In this document: positions 11,182-21,957 of the stretch, in pieces
Position numbering within the stretch: position 1 is the first letter of the stretch
How the letters are laid out: each line of letters opens with the position of its first letter
Assembly: GCA_025084515.1 (NCBI GenBank)
Contig: JAJAGP010001340.1
Span: forward strand, 1-64,000
DNA from: Ancistrus triradiatus
Lineage: Eukaryota; Chordata; Actinopteri; Siluriformes; Loricariidae
Direction of reading: 5' to 3'
Length of the DNA: 64,000 nt
Made by a program: the position numbers and the translations under genes
Notes under the pieces: generated by a model
The model's input: only the letters and a program-made list of their open reading frames with translations
Databases searched by the model: none
Told to the model about the DNA's origin: nothing

Positions 11182-11418
11182 TATATCGAATACTTTTTTT
11201 CCGATTACCCTTACTAGCAAGTGGGTTTTTATGGCCACACAGCTGTTTAGTTCCAATGCTGTGAGTTACTGTCATAGCTGTATAAACATAGCTGTGAGTT
11301 CTACTGTTGATTTTTATGATTCAATTCCAAGAAGTGTCTAAATGATTTCTTTGATTATGGCCACTAAACTTTCGTTCCAACCACTCTTCTTCCATGGAGA
11401 GGTAACTTGGCTGATCTA

Positions 11419-11480
11419 CAGTGCTGTGCACAAGTCTTAGGCCACCATGAGAGTTGTTGTGTTTTGCAGTGGTTCAATTG
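11419..11480 (+). mobile_element. Solo end of the CAGTACTGTGCAAAAGTC Tc1 family
   Basis: CAGTGCTGTGCACAAGTCTTAGGCCACC follows a TA at 11417-11418. The same end recurs at 41106 and 49571, and in inverted form at 19341, 19789, 49900 and 50400. Confidence 0.6.
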
Positions 11481-11949
11481 ATAGCAGGTATATGAGAGGA
11501 GTACTCTTTGAACCGAGGCACAGAGTGGTACTGACCTTTCCCTCTGGGAAAGCTAGAGGCAAAGCAATCCTGTATGAGAGTCCCAGATAAGCAGGACCTT
11601 CTCTTATAATAACTTATTCATAATAAATAAAACACATTGAGTATTACCATTCTGATGAAAAGATGTATTGATGAGGAAAGGAAAGTCTATGAACTCTGAG
11701 TGTGGGTTTGGTCCTGTGGTCTCTCAGCTACGAGATGGATAGAGAGAGATACTTCATGGATCCTAAGGAAATTAAGGTCCCAGTAGCATAATAATACAGC
11801 AACAATGATTCACACTATAGTACATAATTAAGACTCTAAAGGACAAGCAACAACTGAACGTAACATACATACATACATACACTAGAACATCTGACAGCCA
11901 AACAGAATAATAAAAAGATAGAGACACTAATTCAAAATACAATATAATA

Positions 11950-12330
11950 TATGTCACATGGTGTGAGAGAGGCCAATGTGATAGGTGCCTTTAGTTGCTT
12001 ATAGGTTACCCTGGGTTACTTTGTGACTGTCACACATCTTGTTAATGGAGTGAACTTTGTTGAGCAACCACTCCTGGAGAAAGTAAATAATGGTCTTGGT
12101 TGACTATGGATTGGTGGAGTCCAACCGTTTCAGCGTGAACAACATTGTAGAAATCTCCTTTGCCATGATACACTGCCGCAACCATGTGTTGTAAGATCAG
12201 ATTTTGACGGATCCATGTTTTTTATTTATACAACAGCGCGCCCACTCTCACCTGACCAAACTCCATACTAATACCCATGTTTTGCATGTAATTTTTGGAT
12301 GTCCACAAACTTTTGACCAGCTCATTAACT
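11950..12330 (-). mobile_element. Fragment of a third Tc1-like family
   Basis: The sequence from GTGTGAGAGAGGCCAATGTGATAGG to CCATGATACACTGCC is very similar to 14812-15045 and is a diverged relative of the transposase N-terminal region of family A. It reads on the reverse strand. No ends are recognised. Confidence 0.6.
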
Positions 12331-12679
12331 AGTTCTTGAGGAGTGACCTACTCCACATGAAACGACAACCTGTAAGAGAGAAAGAATAGTGATAGATGGC
12401 AAGCCCAAATTAGATCATCACTGAGTCAGGATGGTAGATACTGAAAGCCTTGCCATCTACAAGCTTGTTATTTGTACCAGCCTTAGGATACATATATAAC
12501 AGTGAGGACTTAACTTACAATCTTCTGACTGGTAGAACAGTAGATCAGAACTTAAGCACCGGGCAGCCACTGACCAATTTAACCATCCACCAGTCTGGCA
12601 TGCCATTGATGTCATAATAACATGTGTTACAATGTACAGTACTGTGTGACAGTCTTAGATCAAGATTAGATTAGATATA

Positions 12680-14132
12680 CAGTGGTGCTCGAAAGTTTGT
12701 GAACCCTTTGAATTTTCTACATTTCTGCATAATGACCTAAAACATCATCAGATTTTCACACAAGTCATAAAAGTAGGTAAAGAGAACCCAGTTAAACAAA
12801 TGAGACAAAAATATTATACTTTGTCATTTATTTATTGAGGAAAATGATCCAGTAGGACATATTAGTGAGTGGCAAAAGTATATTAGCAGTTAATTTGAAA
12901 GGGGAAATTAGAGTCAGTGTGTTTTCATCAAAATCAATGGGATGACAATCAGTGTGATGTGGGGCACTCCTGTTTTTTATTTAAAGAACAGGGATCAATC
13001 AGAGAGTCAGAAAGAGTTCTTGATGCTCATCAGGCTGGAAAAGGTAACAGAACCATCTCTAAAGAGTTTGGACTCCACCAATCCACAGTCAGACAGATTG
13101 TGTACAAATGGAGGAAATTCAAGAACATTGTTACCCTCCCCAGGAGTGTTTCGACCAACAAAGATCACCCCAAGAGCAAGATGTGTAACAGTTGACGAGG
13201 TCAAAAGGACCCCTGGGGTAACTTTCTAAGCAACTGAAAGGCCTCTCTCACATTGACTAATGTTAATGCTCATGGGTCCACCATCAGACGAACACTGAAC
13301 AACAATGGTGTGCATGGCAGGGTTGCAAGGAGAAAGCCACTGCTTTCCAAAAAGAACATTGCTGCTCGTCTGCAGTTTGCTAAAGATCACGTGGACAAGC
13401 CAGAAGGCTATTGGAAGAATGTTTTGTAGATGGATGAGACCAAAATAGAAAGTTTAGTTTAAAAAGAAAAGCATTATGTTTTATAGAAAGGGAAAACACT
13501 GCATTAGAGAGTAAGAACCTTATCCATATGTGAGACATGGTAGTAGCAGTATCATGGTTTGGGCCTGTTTTGCTGCATCTGGGCCAGGACGGCTTGCCAT
13601 CATTGATGGAACAATGAATTCTGAATTATATCAGAGAATTCTAAAGGAAAATGTCAGGACATCTGTCCATGAACTGAATCTCAAGAGGAGGTGGGTCATG
13701 CAGCAAGACAACGACCCTAAGCACACAAGCCGTTCTACCAAAGAATGGTTAAAGAAGAATAAAGTTAATGTTTTGGAATGACCAAAGTCAAAGTCCTGAC
13801 CTTAATCCCAATCGAAATGTTGTGGAAGGACCTGAAGTGAGCAGTTAATGTGAGGAAACCCACCAACATCCCAGAGTTGAAGCTGTTCTGTACAGAGGAA
13901 TGGGCTAAACTTCCTCCAAGCCCGTGTGCAAGACTGATCAACAGTTACAGGAAACGTTTAGTTGCAGTTATTGCTGCACAGTGAGGTCACACCAGATAAT
14001 GAAAGCAAAGGTTCACATACTTTTGGCACTCGCTAATATGTAATATTGATAAAAATCTGATGATGTTTTAGGTCATATTTATGCAGAAATATAGACAATT
14101 CTAAAGGGTTCACAAACTTTTAAGCACCACTG
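12680..14132 (+). mobile_element. Nearly full-length Tc1/mariner element, family A
   Basis: Ends CAGTGGTGCTCGAAAGTTTG and TTTTAAGCACCACTG are flanked by TA (12678-12679 and 14133-14134); length is 1453 bp. The transposase on the + strand is broken into pieces: 12942-13229 (helix-turn-helix region, partly in two frames), a diverged middle, and 13530-13781. It sits in the opposite orientation to the copy at 9623-11181, 1.5 kb away. Confidence 0.93.
13530..13781 (+). pseudogene. Family A transposase, catalytic-core fragment
   Basis: The frame reads SSSIMVWACFAASGPGRLAIIDGTMNSELYQ and continues to MQQDNDPKHTSRSTKEWLKKNK, which holds the second catalytic Asp in QDNDPKH. The following VLEW region carries a stop (VLE*), and the DLN-P-I-EMLWKDLK motif resumes in another frame near 13800. 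The first-Asp region (VDETKIE equivalent at about 13425) is preceded by a stop. Confidence 0.85.
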
Positions 14133-14639
14133 TATACAGTCTAAACTCGATATTTTGCCTTCCTCTGTTTCATGGCTGCTTTTTGGCGAGAGGCAAAACA
14201 CAAACAAACAAAAAACTAGAAAAAGGCAGTGATATTTATACCTGATGCTGACTTAATGTGTTTAACTGAGCAGCCCTACTGTACATAAACATGTACATGT
14301 ACAGTTTATATTTATTTATTCATATCTATTGCCCAAAAGCATCTTTAACAAACGGGGGAGGCGAGAGGGGGGTGTGGCCAATAGCAGGGCTCAGTATTAC
14401 CATACAGTGCAATCTGTGTAGGCGACCCTGTCAGTAGGATTAAAGTGACACCTAGCAACCGGTCAACTGAAAACTTGGTGACTTAATGGGGTGGAATTAC
14501 ATTTCTGGCAAGACATTTGTCACATTTCAAGAATGGCGAGGGCAAGAGGCGAGGTTGGCGGCATGGAGGGAAATCCATTCTGCCATCACGGGTGGCTAGA
14601 GATAAGTTTGGTGAGATAAAGAAGGCAAGATAATGAAGT

Positions 14640-15045
14640 AAGACTGTATTTCCAGTAAACATCTGGCTTATCCATGTGATCTTTATCAAACTGAAGATAG
14701 GCAGCATTGTTTGTTTCGGAGAGCAGTGTCTTTCTCCTTTCAACTCTGCCATATACACTATTGTTGTTCAGAGTTTTCCGGATGGTAGACTCATAAACAT
14801 TGACATTAGCCACTGTGAGAGAGGCCAATGTGATAAGGCCTGTAGTTGCTTATAGGTTACCCTGGGTTCCTTTGTGACTGTCACACATCTTGTTAATGGA
14901 GTGAACTTTGTTGAGCAACCACTTCTGGAGAGCGTAAATAAATGTCTTGGTTGACTATGGATTGGTGGAGTCCCACCGTTTCAGCGTCAACAGCATTGAT
15001 AGCATTTCCTGCCGTCCGTAGAAATCCTTTGCCATGATACACTGC
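14640..15045 (-). mobile_element. Fragment of the third Tc1-like family
   Basis: The reverse-strand frames at 14586-14828 contain SLTVANVNVYESTIRKTLNNNSVYG and RRKTLLSETNNAAYLQFDKDHMDKP, the linker between the DNA-binding and catalytic domains. It shares 14812-15045 with 11950-12185. Confidence 0.75.
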
Positions 15046-15439
15046 CGGAGTGGCCAAGTCAAAGTCCTGACCTTAATCCAATCGAAATGATGTGGAAGGA
15101 CCTGAAGTGAGCAGTTAATGTGAGGAAACCCACCAACATCCCAGAGCTGAAGCTGTTCTGTACGGAGGAATGGGCTAAAATTCCTCCAAGCCGGTGTGCA
15201 GGACTGATCAACAACTACAGGAAACTTACTTGCATACTTTTGCCACTCACTAATATGTAATATTTGATTTTTTTCCTCAATAAATAAATGACCAAGTATA
15301 ATATTTTTGTCTCATTTGTTTAACTGGATTCTCTTTATCTAGTTTTAGGAATTGTGTGAAAATCTGATGATGTTTTAGGTCATATTTATGCAGAAATATA
15401 GAAAATTCTAAAGGGCTCACCAACTTTCAAGCACCACTG
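15046..15439 (+). mobile_element. 3' end of a family A Tc1 element, opposite orientation to its neighbour
   Basis: From TGGCCAAGTCAAAGTCCTGACC the sequence matches the last part of the family A transposase (DLNPIEMMWKDLK) and runs to the complete terminal repeat AAGCACCACTG ending at 15439, before TA. It is joined head-to-head, without a left end, to the fragment at 14640-15045. Confidence 0.85.
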
Positions 15440-15587
15440 TACCATCATTTTAGCAATGGTATAATGACCATATATAATTAATTCTCTATTTATTAATTAA
15501 TTATAATGAAGTCTATTTATTAGCATACAACCAGAATTTGTAAGCAGTATTAAAAAAAAGAAATCACAGAAAACAGCTTCTATAGGC

Positions 15588-15868
15588 TACAGTGGCAAGT
15601 ATTTAGTGTGACCTCCCCTTACACTCGAGCAATAGCAGCATCTGGCAGCATCTGCCAAGTTGACTTTTCTACAGTCTGAAGAAGCTTGATCAGGAATGTT
15701 TTTTTTGGAACTGTAGCAGCCAAGAAACCAATTTTTTGGAAGGGGAAAAGGGTGAAAAGGCTAAGATATATTAAAGCTCACGACTGGAATGAAGATCAGT
15801 GGAAAAGTATGTTATGGAGTGACGAATCCAAGTTTTTAATATTTGGGTCCAGTCACTGACAATATGTT
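15588..15868 (+). mobile_element. Tc1-like transposase fragment, family as at 5076-5484
   Basis: The + strand encodes LRYIKAHDWNEDQWKSMLWSDESKF, with the first catalytic Asp intact in WSDES. The upstream sequence (AGTATTTAGTGTGACCTCC...) matches the region 49740-49860. No frame is open throughout. Confidence 0.65.
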
Positions 15869-15871
15869 ATA

Positions 15872-15931
15872 CAGTGGAGCTTGAAAGTTTGTGAACCCTT
15901 TAGAATTCATAGAAACATTCAAGCACCACTA
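15872..15931. mobile_element. Minimal 60-bp Tc1 element: two end repeats back to back
   Basis: CAGTGGAGCTTGAAAGTTTGTGAACCCTTT is followed within a few bases by the right end ACATTCAAGCACCACT, with TA on the left. Only the outermost parts of the family A ends remain; everything between has been deleted. Confidence 0.65.
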
Positions 15932-15939
15932 TATATTGT

Positions 15940-16425
15940 GGTTTGTTGAGACAAAAATCGAATTTTTGGTTTAATTGAAAAGTGTTTTGCTTGGAAAAAG
16001 GAAAACACCAAATTCCAGTATAAGAACCTTATCCCATTTAAAACATGATGGTGGCAGAATAATAGTCTGGGCCTGTTTTGCTGCTTCTGACATACAATGG
16101 TTTTCCATCATTGATGAAACAATGAATTCTGAATTATTCGAGTAAATTCTAAAACAAACTGTCAGGACATCTGTCCATGAACTGAATCTCAAGAGAGTGT
16201 GAATTAAGCAGCGAGACAACAACCTTAAGCACACAAGTTGTTCTACCAACAGATGGTTAATGAAGAGTAAAGTAAATTTTTTGGAAAGGCCAAGTCATTG
16301 TCTTGACCTTAATCCAATAGAAATGGAGTGGAAGGACCTGAGGCGAGCAGTTAATGTGAGAAAACCCACCAACATCCCATAGCTGAAGCTGTTCTGTATG
16401 GAAGAATGGGCTAAAATTTCACCAC
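15940..16425 (+). mobile_element. Decayed family A Tc1 transposase region
   Basis: The sequence corresponds to the catalytic half of family A, from the FGL-equivalent after the first Asp through AGACAACAACCTTAAGCAC (second Asp region) to the TGGAAGGACCTGAGGCGAGC segment. Many substitutions and stops are present. No terminal repeats. Confidence 0.75.
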
Positions 16426-16430
16426 TTACT

Positions 16431-16818
16431 CTACTGGCAAACTCAGAGTGCTAGCAGAGCTGCTAATGCTAACTGCAGCATGTATTTCTGAGGACTCTGT
16501 TCCTTTCGGTTGACTGTAACTTTTTTAGGACCCATGGAGATGCATTTGCACTAAGAATAGCGTACTGCAGATGTAAAAATAAAGAAAAGCACAATAAATC
16601 CAGTGGAGATCTGCACTAAGCCAAAGCTATTGTGAGTCTGAATCACTAAGTCACTGTGTACTGAATCGTGAATCGAGTTGCAACTGAAACGAAAGTTAAG
16701 CAAGTTCCCCCGAGTACTGAGCAAATGGCGAGAGCCGAGACAAATTTTTCTAGTCAAAATGCATCGAGAACTGAGAATTCGACGAATTCTGAGGTGGTCG
16801 AGAACCGAGGTACCGCTG
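16431..16818 (-). mobile_element. pogo/Tigger-like non-autonomous element, truncated
   Basis: The right end AGAACCGAGGTACCGCTG precedes TA (16819-16820). On the reverse strand an ATGGGTCCTAAAAAAGTTAC segment (complement at about 16516-16535) is found in the same place in sister copies at 39819, 56492, 59101 and 61495. It looks like the translation start of a CENP-B/Tigger-type transposase (M-G-P-K-K-V). The transposase body is absent. Confidence 0.6.
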
Positions 16819-16894
16819 TACTTATGTTTGTGTATCATTTATTAAATTGGGACAAACCCAAATATCTGTAGGTGTTTAAGAGCTTTTTTCCTGG

Positions 16895-17145
16895 CTAGTT
16901 CCATTGGTGCTTAGTAAACTCAAGATGCCTATACTGGTTAGATGATAGAAACGGGTTTCCTCTGGCATTCCTGCTAAACAGCTTCTTGGAGAGGAGTTTG
17001 TGTTTACATGGAGATCTGGTGAGCTGATGACCCCATAATGCTGCTATCTTCCGCAGATCTCCAGCTGTCATCCTTGGAGAGATTTCTCCTTTTCCAGACA
17101 TGTTCATTACAGCTCTGGTTCTGAATTAAAGCCCTAACAGTGGAT
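16895..17145 (-). pseudogene. Possible Tc1-like transposase fragment
   Basis: The reverse-strand reading LSKKLFSRNARGNPFLSSNQYRHLEF resembles the RKPLLSKKN-x-x-AHLQFAK linker of Tc1-like transposases. The similarity is short and the fragment has no ends. Confidence 0.35.
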
Positions 17146-18250
17146 ATTGGCATTTTTGGATGTGAAACTGTTTTTTATACCTATTGCCTTATTTATGAAG
17201 ATCAAAATATCTCATTTCATTTGTGTGTTCTCGAATTTTCCTGATGTTGATGAAGCAATATGGGAATTTGGACTGCATGCCACTAATGTGTGTACTGCAT
17301 AATGTAGTAACAATTATTATTTTTAATATCCTTTCAATTTGCACAATTGTTTTGTGCTATGCCTAATGCACAGACAAGCAACATTATGTAATAGGAGTGA
17401 TTTAGTTTGATTTGATTGAATTACATGAATTAAATCAGTTTATACAGACCTGGTAGCAGGAGAGTAAAATTAGAATTGTGTGTTTTGTATGAATATGTGT
17501 GTTTAACCAGTTATGATTATGTACTTAGATTGCTCAGAGTTCATTAGCAGCGTTAGCAAGATCAGCAGGTCACACTGAAGGCATATCACATTAAAGACCA
17601 ACTTTAATTAGGCGGCTTAATATACCACGACCTCGCCACTGCTGTGAAGACATTGCATTGACAGTGTGTGTTTACACACAGTGGTTGTGGTGCTAGCTAC
17701 AACTACCATGACTGCCGCCCGTCTGTTGCAAGGCAGATTTGTGAGCTGCCCTCTGCCCTGTGCATTAATAGAAAGAGACCATTCTTAGCACAGTAGTGGC
17801 GATCTTTTGCTGGTTTGAGTGCACCAGGTCTAGCTGTGTTGCTTGGATGTTAGACATTGGATACGTTACTAGAGCACTGTGGGATATTGGATATTGGCTT
17901 GATAATTGCTTAAGCAGTTCCTACTTAAGCTCCTAATAAAGAGGCCTATGTGACTTATAGTAGGTCTCAAAATCCACTAGGGCCATCTGTCAAACCTAAT
18001 ACATTTTACTCAGCTGATTTACCGTTCGATTATACTTTCAAATGTAATTTTATACAACAGAAATATGTGTTTTTGACACGCCATTTTCTCATTTGTCATG
18101 GACTCTCATCTCCATAAACCCTTTATTAAACCAAAATCCCATTTAGATACTCTTCAGATATTAGGAATCGTATTTTACTGTGTGAGAACTTGGAAGATTG
18201 TAACTTGCATAGCTATTATGAAACAAAATAATTATGCTGTAATGCAAACA
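17146..18250. other. Intron 1 sequence, nothing recognised
   Basis: Mostly AT-rich DNA with no long open frame and no repeat I can name. Confidence 0.5.
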
Positions 18251-18545
18251 TTAGGGGTGGCTATCTGACACGACGATACGATTATATCATGATATACTGC
18301 GATACGCTGCATATTTGGATATTCCACATAGTTCACTGAAAATATAAAAACAGCTGAAATACGAACTACGATGTACAAACTGAGTCGTCTTAATACATCT
18401 TAATATCAGGATATATAGCCACCTACTGAGTAGTTAAGTTAGATAGAGTTGGTATCGGTATCGGTACTTGGTATCGGCAGATAGCTGAACATCAGGTATC
18501 GGTATTGGAAGGAAAGAAGTGGCATCAGTGCATCCCTAATATTTT
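18251..18545. mobile_element. hAT-like MITE remnants
   Basis: Runs such as ACGATACGATTATATCATGATATA and GGTATCGGTATCGGTACTTGGTATCGG ending GCATCAGTGCATCCCTAAT resemble terminal regions of non-autonomous hAT elements in fish (ends of the TAGGGATGCAC type). Two different remnants may abut. No clear target duplication. Confidence 0.45.
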
Positions 18546-19005
18546 TTCTAATGGTTTACTACTGTTTTGTGTGTTCTTCTTTCAGTGCGTTAGCTAGCTA
18601 CCTTGCTTTTTTACACATCAACACTTGCTTCTTGTGACCTGGTTTCGATCAGAACCTTTCCTCCTGTATAGATCTCTGACCTGTGCTGCTCATCCGGTGC
18701 TCGTTCCTTTATCACAGCATCTGTTGCCAATTATTGAGAGGAATTAACTTTAGGCCGAATATTTGTATTCGTCTCTAGGGCCTTCAGGGCAGACTTGTCA
18801 TCGGTGATGACAAAAGGTTATCAATGAAGTATGGACAGTGTGCTGCGTGTGCTGTGGGCGGTGACTGCTTTGCTAGCATCTGCTTTTGACTCAGAGAAAC
18901 AAAAAGCCTTTTCGGCATCCTCCTGGGTACTTAATGGAGCATCTGCATCCGCCATGTGTGGCTGCTTGCTCAGCTGACCTGTCACCGTGTACACACGTCC
19001 ACTTG

Positions 19006-19007
<2 letters not shown>

Positions 19008-19037
<30 letters not shown>
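19008..19037. repeat. (GT)n microsatellite
   Basis: About 15 uninterrupted GT units. Confidence 0.95.
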
Positions 19038-19039
<2 letters not shown>

Positions 19040-19340
19040 GGCGTCCATAAAGTATAAATATTGGATGCTCGCCTTTAGAAAATGCCTCGCTGGGCAATGT
19101 GAGCAATTGCTAATGCTCCAGCAACCTTTGTCTTACCGCTACAGCAAGCATTAATAGATACAGTTAATTGTGGGTTTCCAACAGAGCTTGCTTAATTAAA
19201 CTGGAGTTATTTAGGCCTTCAGTTGAAATGTACACGTCTCTTTAAAATAAAGTCAAACTCTGCTATCTGAACTTTGGTTAATTGCATTCCCACTGTTACG
19301 TATAAAGTATTCATGTCTCCTAACTCCTAACTTTGTAATC

Positions 19341-19905
19341 TAATGGTGGCCTAAGACTTTTGCACAGTAGCGTATACCTCAGATTTACTTTGAAGCATAT
19401 TTTACTTCATTAATTAACTGTATTTCATTAATATAGTGCATTTCTATGCAGTAACTAATAGCGCCGTGCTGAAAAATCGATATGGCACTATATCACAATA
19501 TTTATTTTCGTGATATGCTACATTGATTTTGAGCTCAAAATATCGATTTTTGTGAAGGAAGGAAAAACTCAATTTTAATGAGGTGTAAACGACAGTCTCC
19601 GTTCCTGTACATGTCACAGTGCAGTGTTTTGACTCAAATCAGTGTGATATGATGTGCAGGGTATCGCAATGTATCATGATATAATCATATCGTGACCCAT
19701 GTATCATGGGTATGCGTATCGTATCGTGAAGTCCTTTCCAATACCCACCCCTAATCGTTATGCCATTGCTAAAACAATGGTATCAAATCTGATGGTGGCC
19801 TAAGACTTTTGCACAGTACTGTATACCTCACGTAATCTGAAGCATATTTTACTCTCAAATATGCAATTTTATTTCATTAATATAATGCATTTATGTTCAG
19901 CAATT
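19341..19905. repeat. Direct repeat pair flanking a hAT-like MITE
   Basis: The segments 19341-19455 and 19789-19905 are diverged direct copies. Each starts GGTGGCCTAAGACTTTTGCACAGTA (an inverted Tc1-type end) and continues through GAAGCATATTTTACT to TTTCATTAATAT and TGCATTT. A MITE lies between them (about 19470-19756). Confidence 0.7.
19470..19756. mobile_element. hAT-like MITE with ATCGATA-rich ends
   Basis: GTGCTGAAAAATCGATATGGCACTATATC at the left and ATACCCACCCCTAAT at the right are typical of non-autonomous fish hAT elements. The internal segment GGTGTAAAC-x-ACAGTCTC also occurs at 35780-35800, so this is a repeated family. The left end is degraded. Confidence 0.5.
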
Positions 19906-21370
19906 AAACCACTTCTTGCAGTAACAGAAGGAATTGAAAGTATACTGTAAATGTCGATTTTATTTTAGGTTCACAGTATATTTTATCATAGACAATAATA
20001 ATACAAAAGCACTTAGAAACCATATATTTTACACCGTGAAGCCTTGCTAAAACTCATAAAATTTAAGGTCCTTGCTCTAAATATGGATCTAGATGTACTT
20101 ATTTGTGCTTATATGTGCCACGTTACTAGATTTTCCGCTGTTAATCATACATTGTTTTGAACTCTATAAATGTTCTAAAATACCATGTATAGGGAATTCT
20201 TATGCATCTAGGATCATATAACAGAAAAAACCAGATGTGTTTTCTGAAATGTGCCAGAGACAGATGCTTTCCATAAAAGAATGATCAGAGAAAACAAAGA
20301 ACTGACATCACTGGCAGCTGAGGTCGAAAACAGCGCCGGTGGATGGTCAATCTTCAGCAAACCATAAAGAGCACTAATTACTGAGTTCAGGCAGGTTAGC
20401 TTCATTTCTTCACTTTTAATTAACAGCTTTATGAAATCATTTCAAACGGGCTTAAGTAAGATTTGTTTATGGCTTAGTAAACGGTGTGTATTTATGAAGA
20501 AATCTGCTAGCAATGAGCTACACTACAGCTCGTCTTGCTCCTGCTCTCTAGCTCATCTCAAACTGTTTGTGCTAATGAAGCCTCAGATGGCAGTTTATCG
20601 GGGTTACAGATTTATGTTGGCAAGGGTAATTTCTCCCTACCATTCATGTGCCCAGTGCTCGGGCCTTTAATGCTCAATTCTTGCTCTCACGTGGCTGTGT
20701 GTGTGTGTATGTGCGTGCATGCATAAATTGCACGCTAATAATGCGCCAGATGTAGTGTTTGGAGATGTTTTTGTGCAGACACAGGATGATAGCAGTGACA
20801 GAGTCTGACTCATGCAGACCAATTTCGCTCTCACTTTGTTCCCCAAACCAGGCTGAAAGCCCTTCAGCCCTCCGGATCCATTCCAAAAATTACATTTAAC
20901 CAACGGAAAAAGGTTAGCAGCACTCTGTTCATGTTTCACAATGGGCAGGACTAGATTAGTTTTTTTTTTTAAGAATGTTATATATGGTCGTAGTTTATGT
21001 TGCTGTTCTTACGGTGTTTCAACTGAATAACAGGAGTGTACAAATCAAGTTATAACTTCCGTCCTGCTTTTCCTCTGCATGACATTTCATTCAACATTCG
21101 GTTTGGGCATTAGCATTCAACTTTGCAGTCACTAAGAAATTTGTTTGTAATCGTAAGTATCATTCAGTCTTTGCAGACGTTCTGTCAGTTTTTGAAAATG
21201 TTAAGATTTAAGCTACACCTTCTGTAACTCAGATTTGACTGGTGTGTAACTCATTTTCTTCTGAACTTAGAGCAAAACTCAACCCATAAGAGCTTGGTTG
21301 TTGTGTTTTCCAGTCATGCAACATTCAATGTCTGTGCTAGTGTCACAAACAAACAAACAAAAAATAATTA
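19906..21370. other. Intron 1 sequence, nothing recognised
   Basis: No recognisable gene or repeat apart from a short interrupted TG run near 20695-20715. Open frames here lack family features. Confidence 0.5.
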
Positions 21371-21957
21371 CAGATGCACAGATCGATCAGCCAGTGATTG
21401 CCCGATTAACCGATGCTGTTCCGGTCACATTGAGCTGATAGTGGCACAAACACAGAAACACACGAAAACAGCACATTGCTTTGACTAACATTAATTCAGA
21501 ATTCAGTTCATGTGTGTAAGGAGCATTAAACTTAAACAGCTAATGCTCAGCCGCTCACGTGTTTGTTTTCGGTCCCAACGTTTAGCGCGTGGTTCGATGC
21601 TCTGTTCATTTTTGGGTTCTTGTGCGTCTGTGATCTGTTTTATGTGTATATGTCTTGTTATTATTTAATAAAAGCTCACAGTGCATGTTTTTAATTTTTT
21701 ATTTAGCACAAGAGTGTGTTTACGTGAATTCAGTGGCTTACAGTAATGTTACTTACAATTGGACATACTGGTTTGTGTATATGCTGTGTAAAACTTAGAT
21801 CTGAGTGAGGTGAGTTGCAATTCAAGGTCTTTGCTTGTACTGGTAAAAGGCTCTTATCAATGCTGTGATGAAGTACAGTTTGAGCAAGTTTGCAACGATT
21901 GATATTTATGTGGCCAAAGCCAGAAAGCTAAAGCTATTGAAAGAACAGAGCCAAGTA

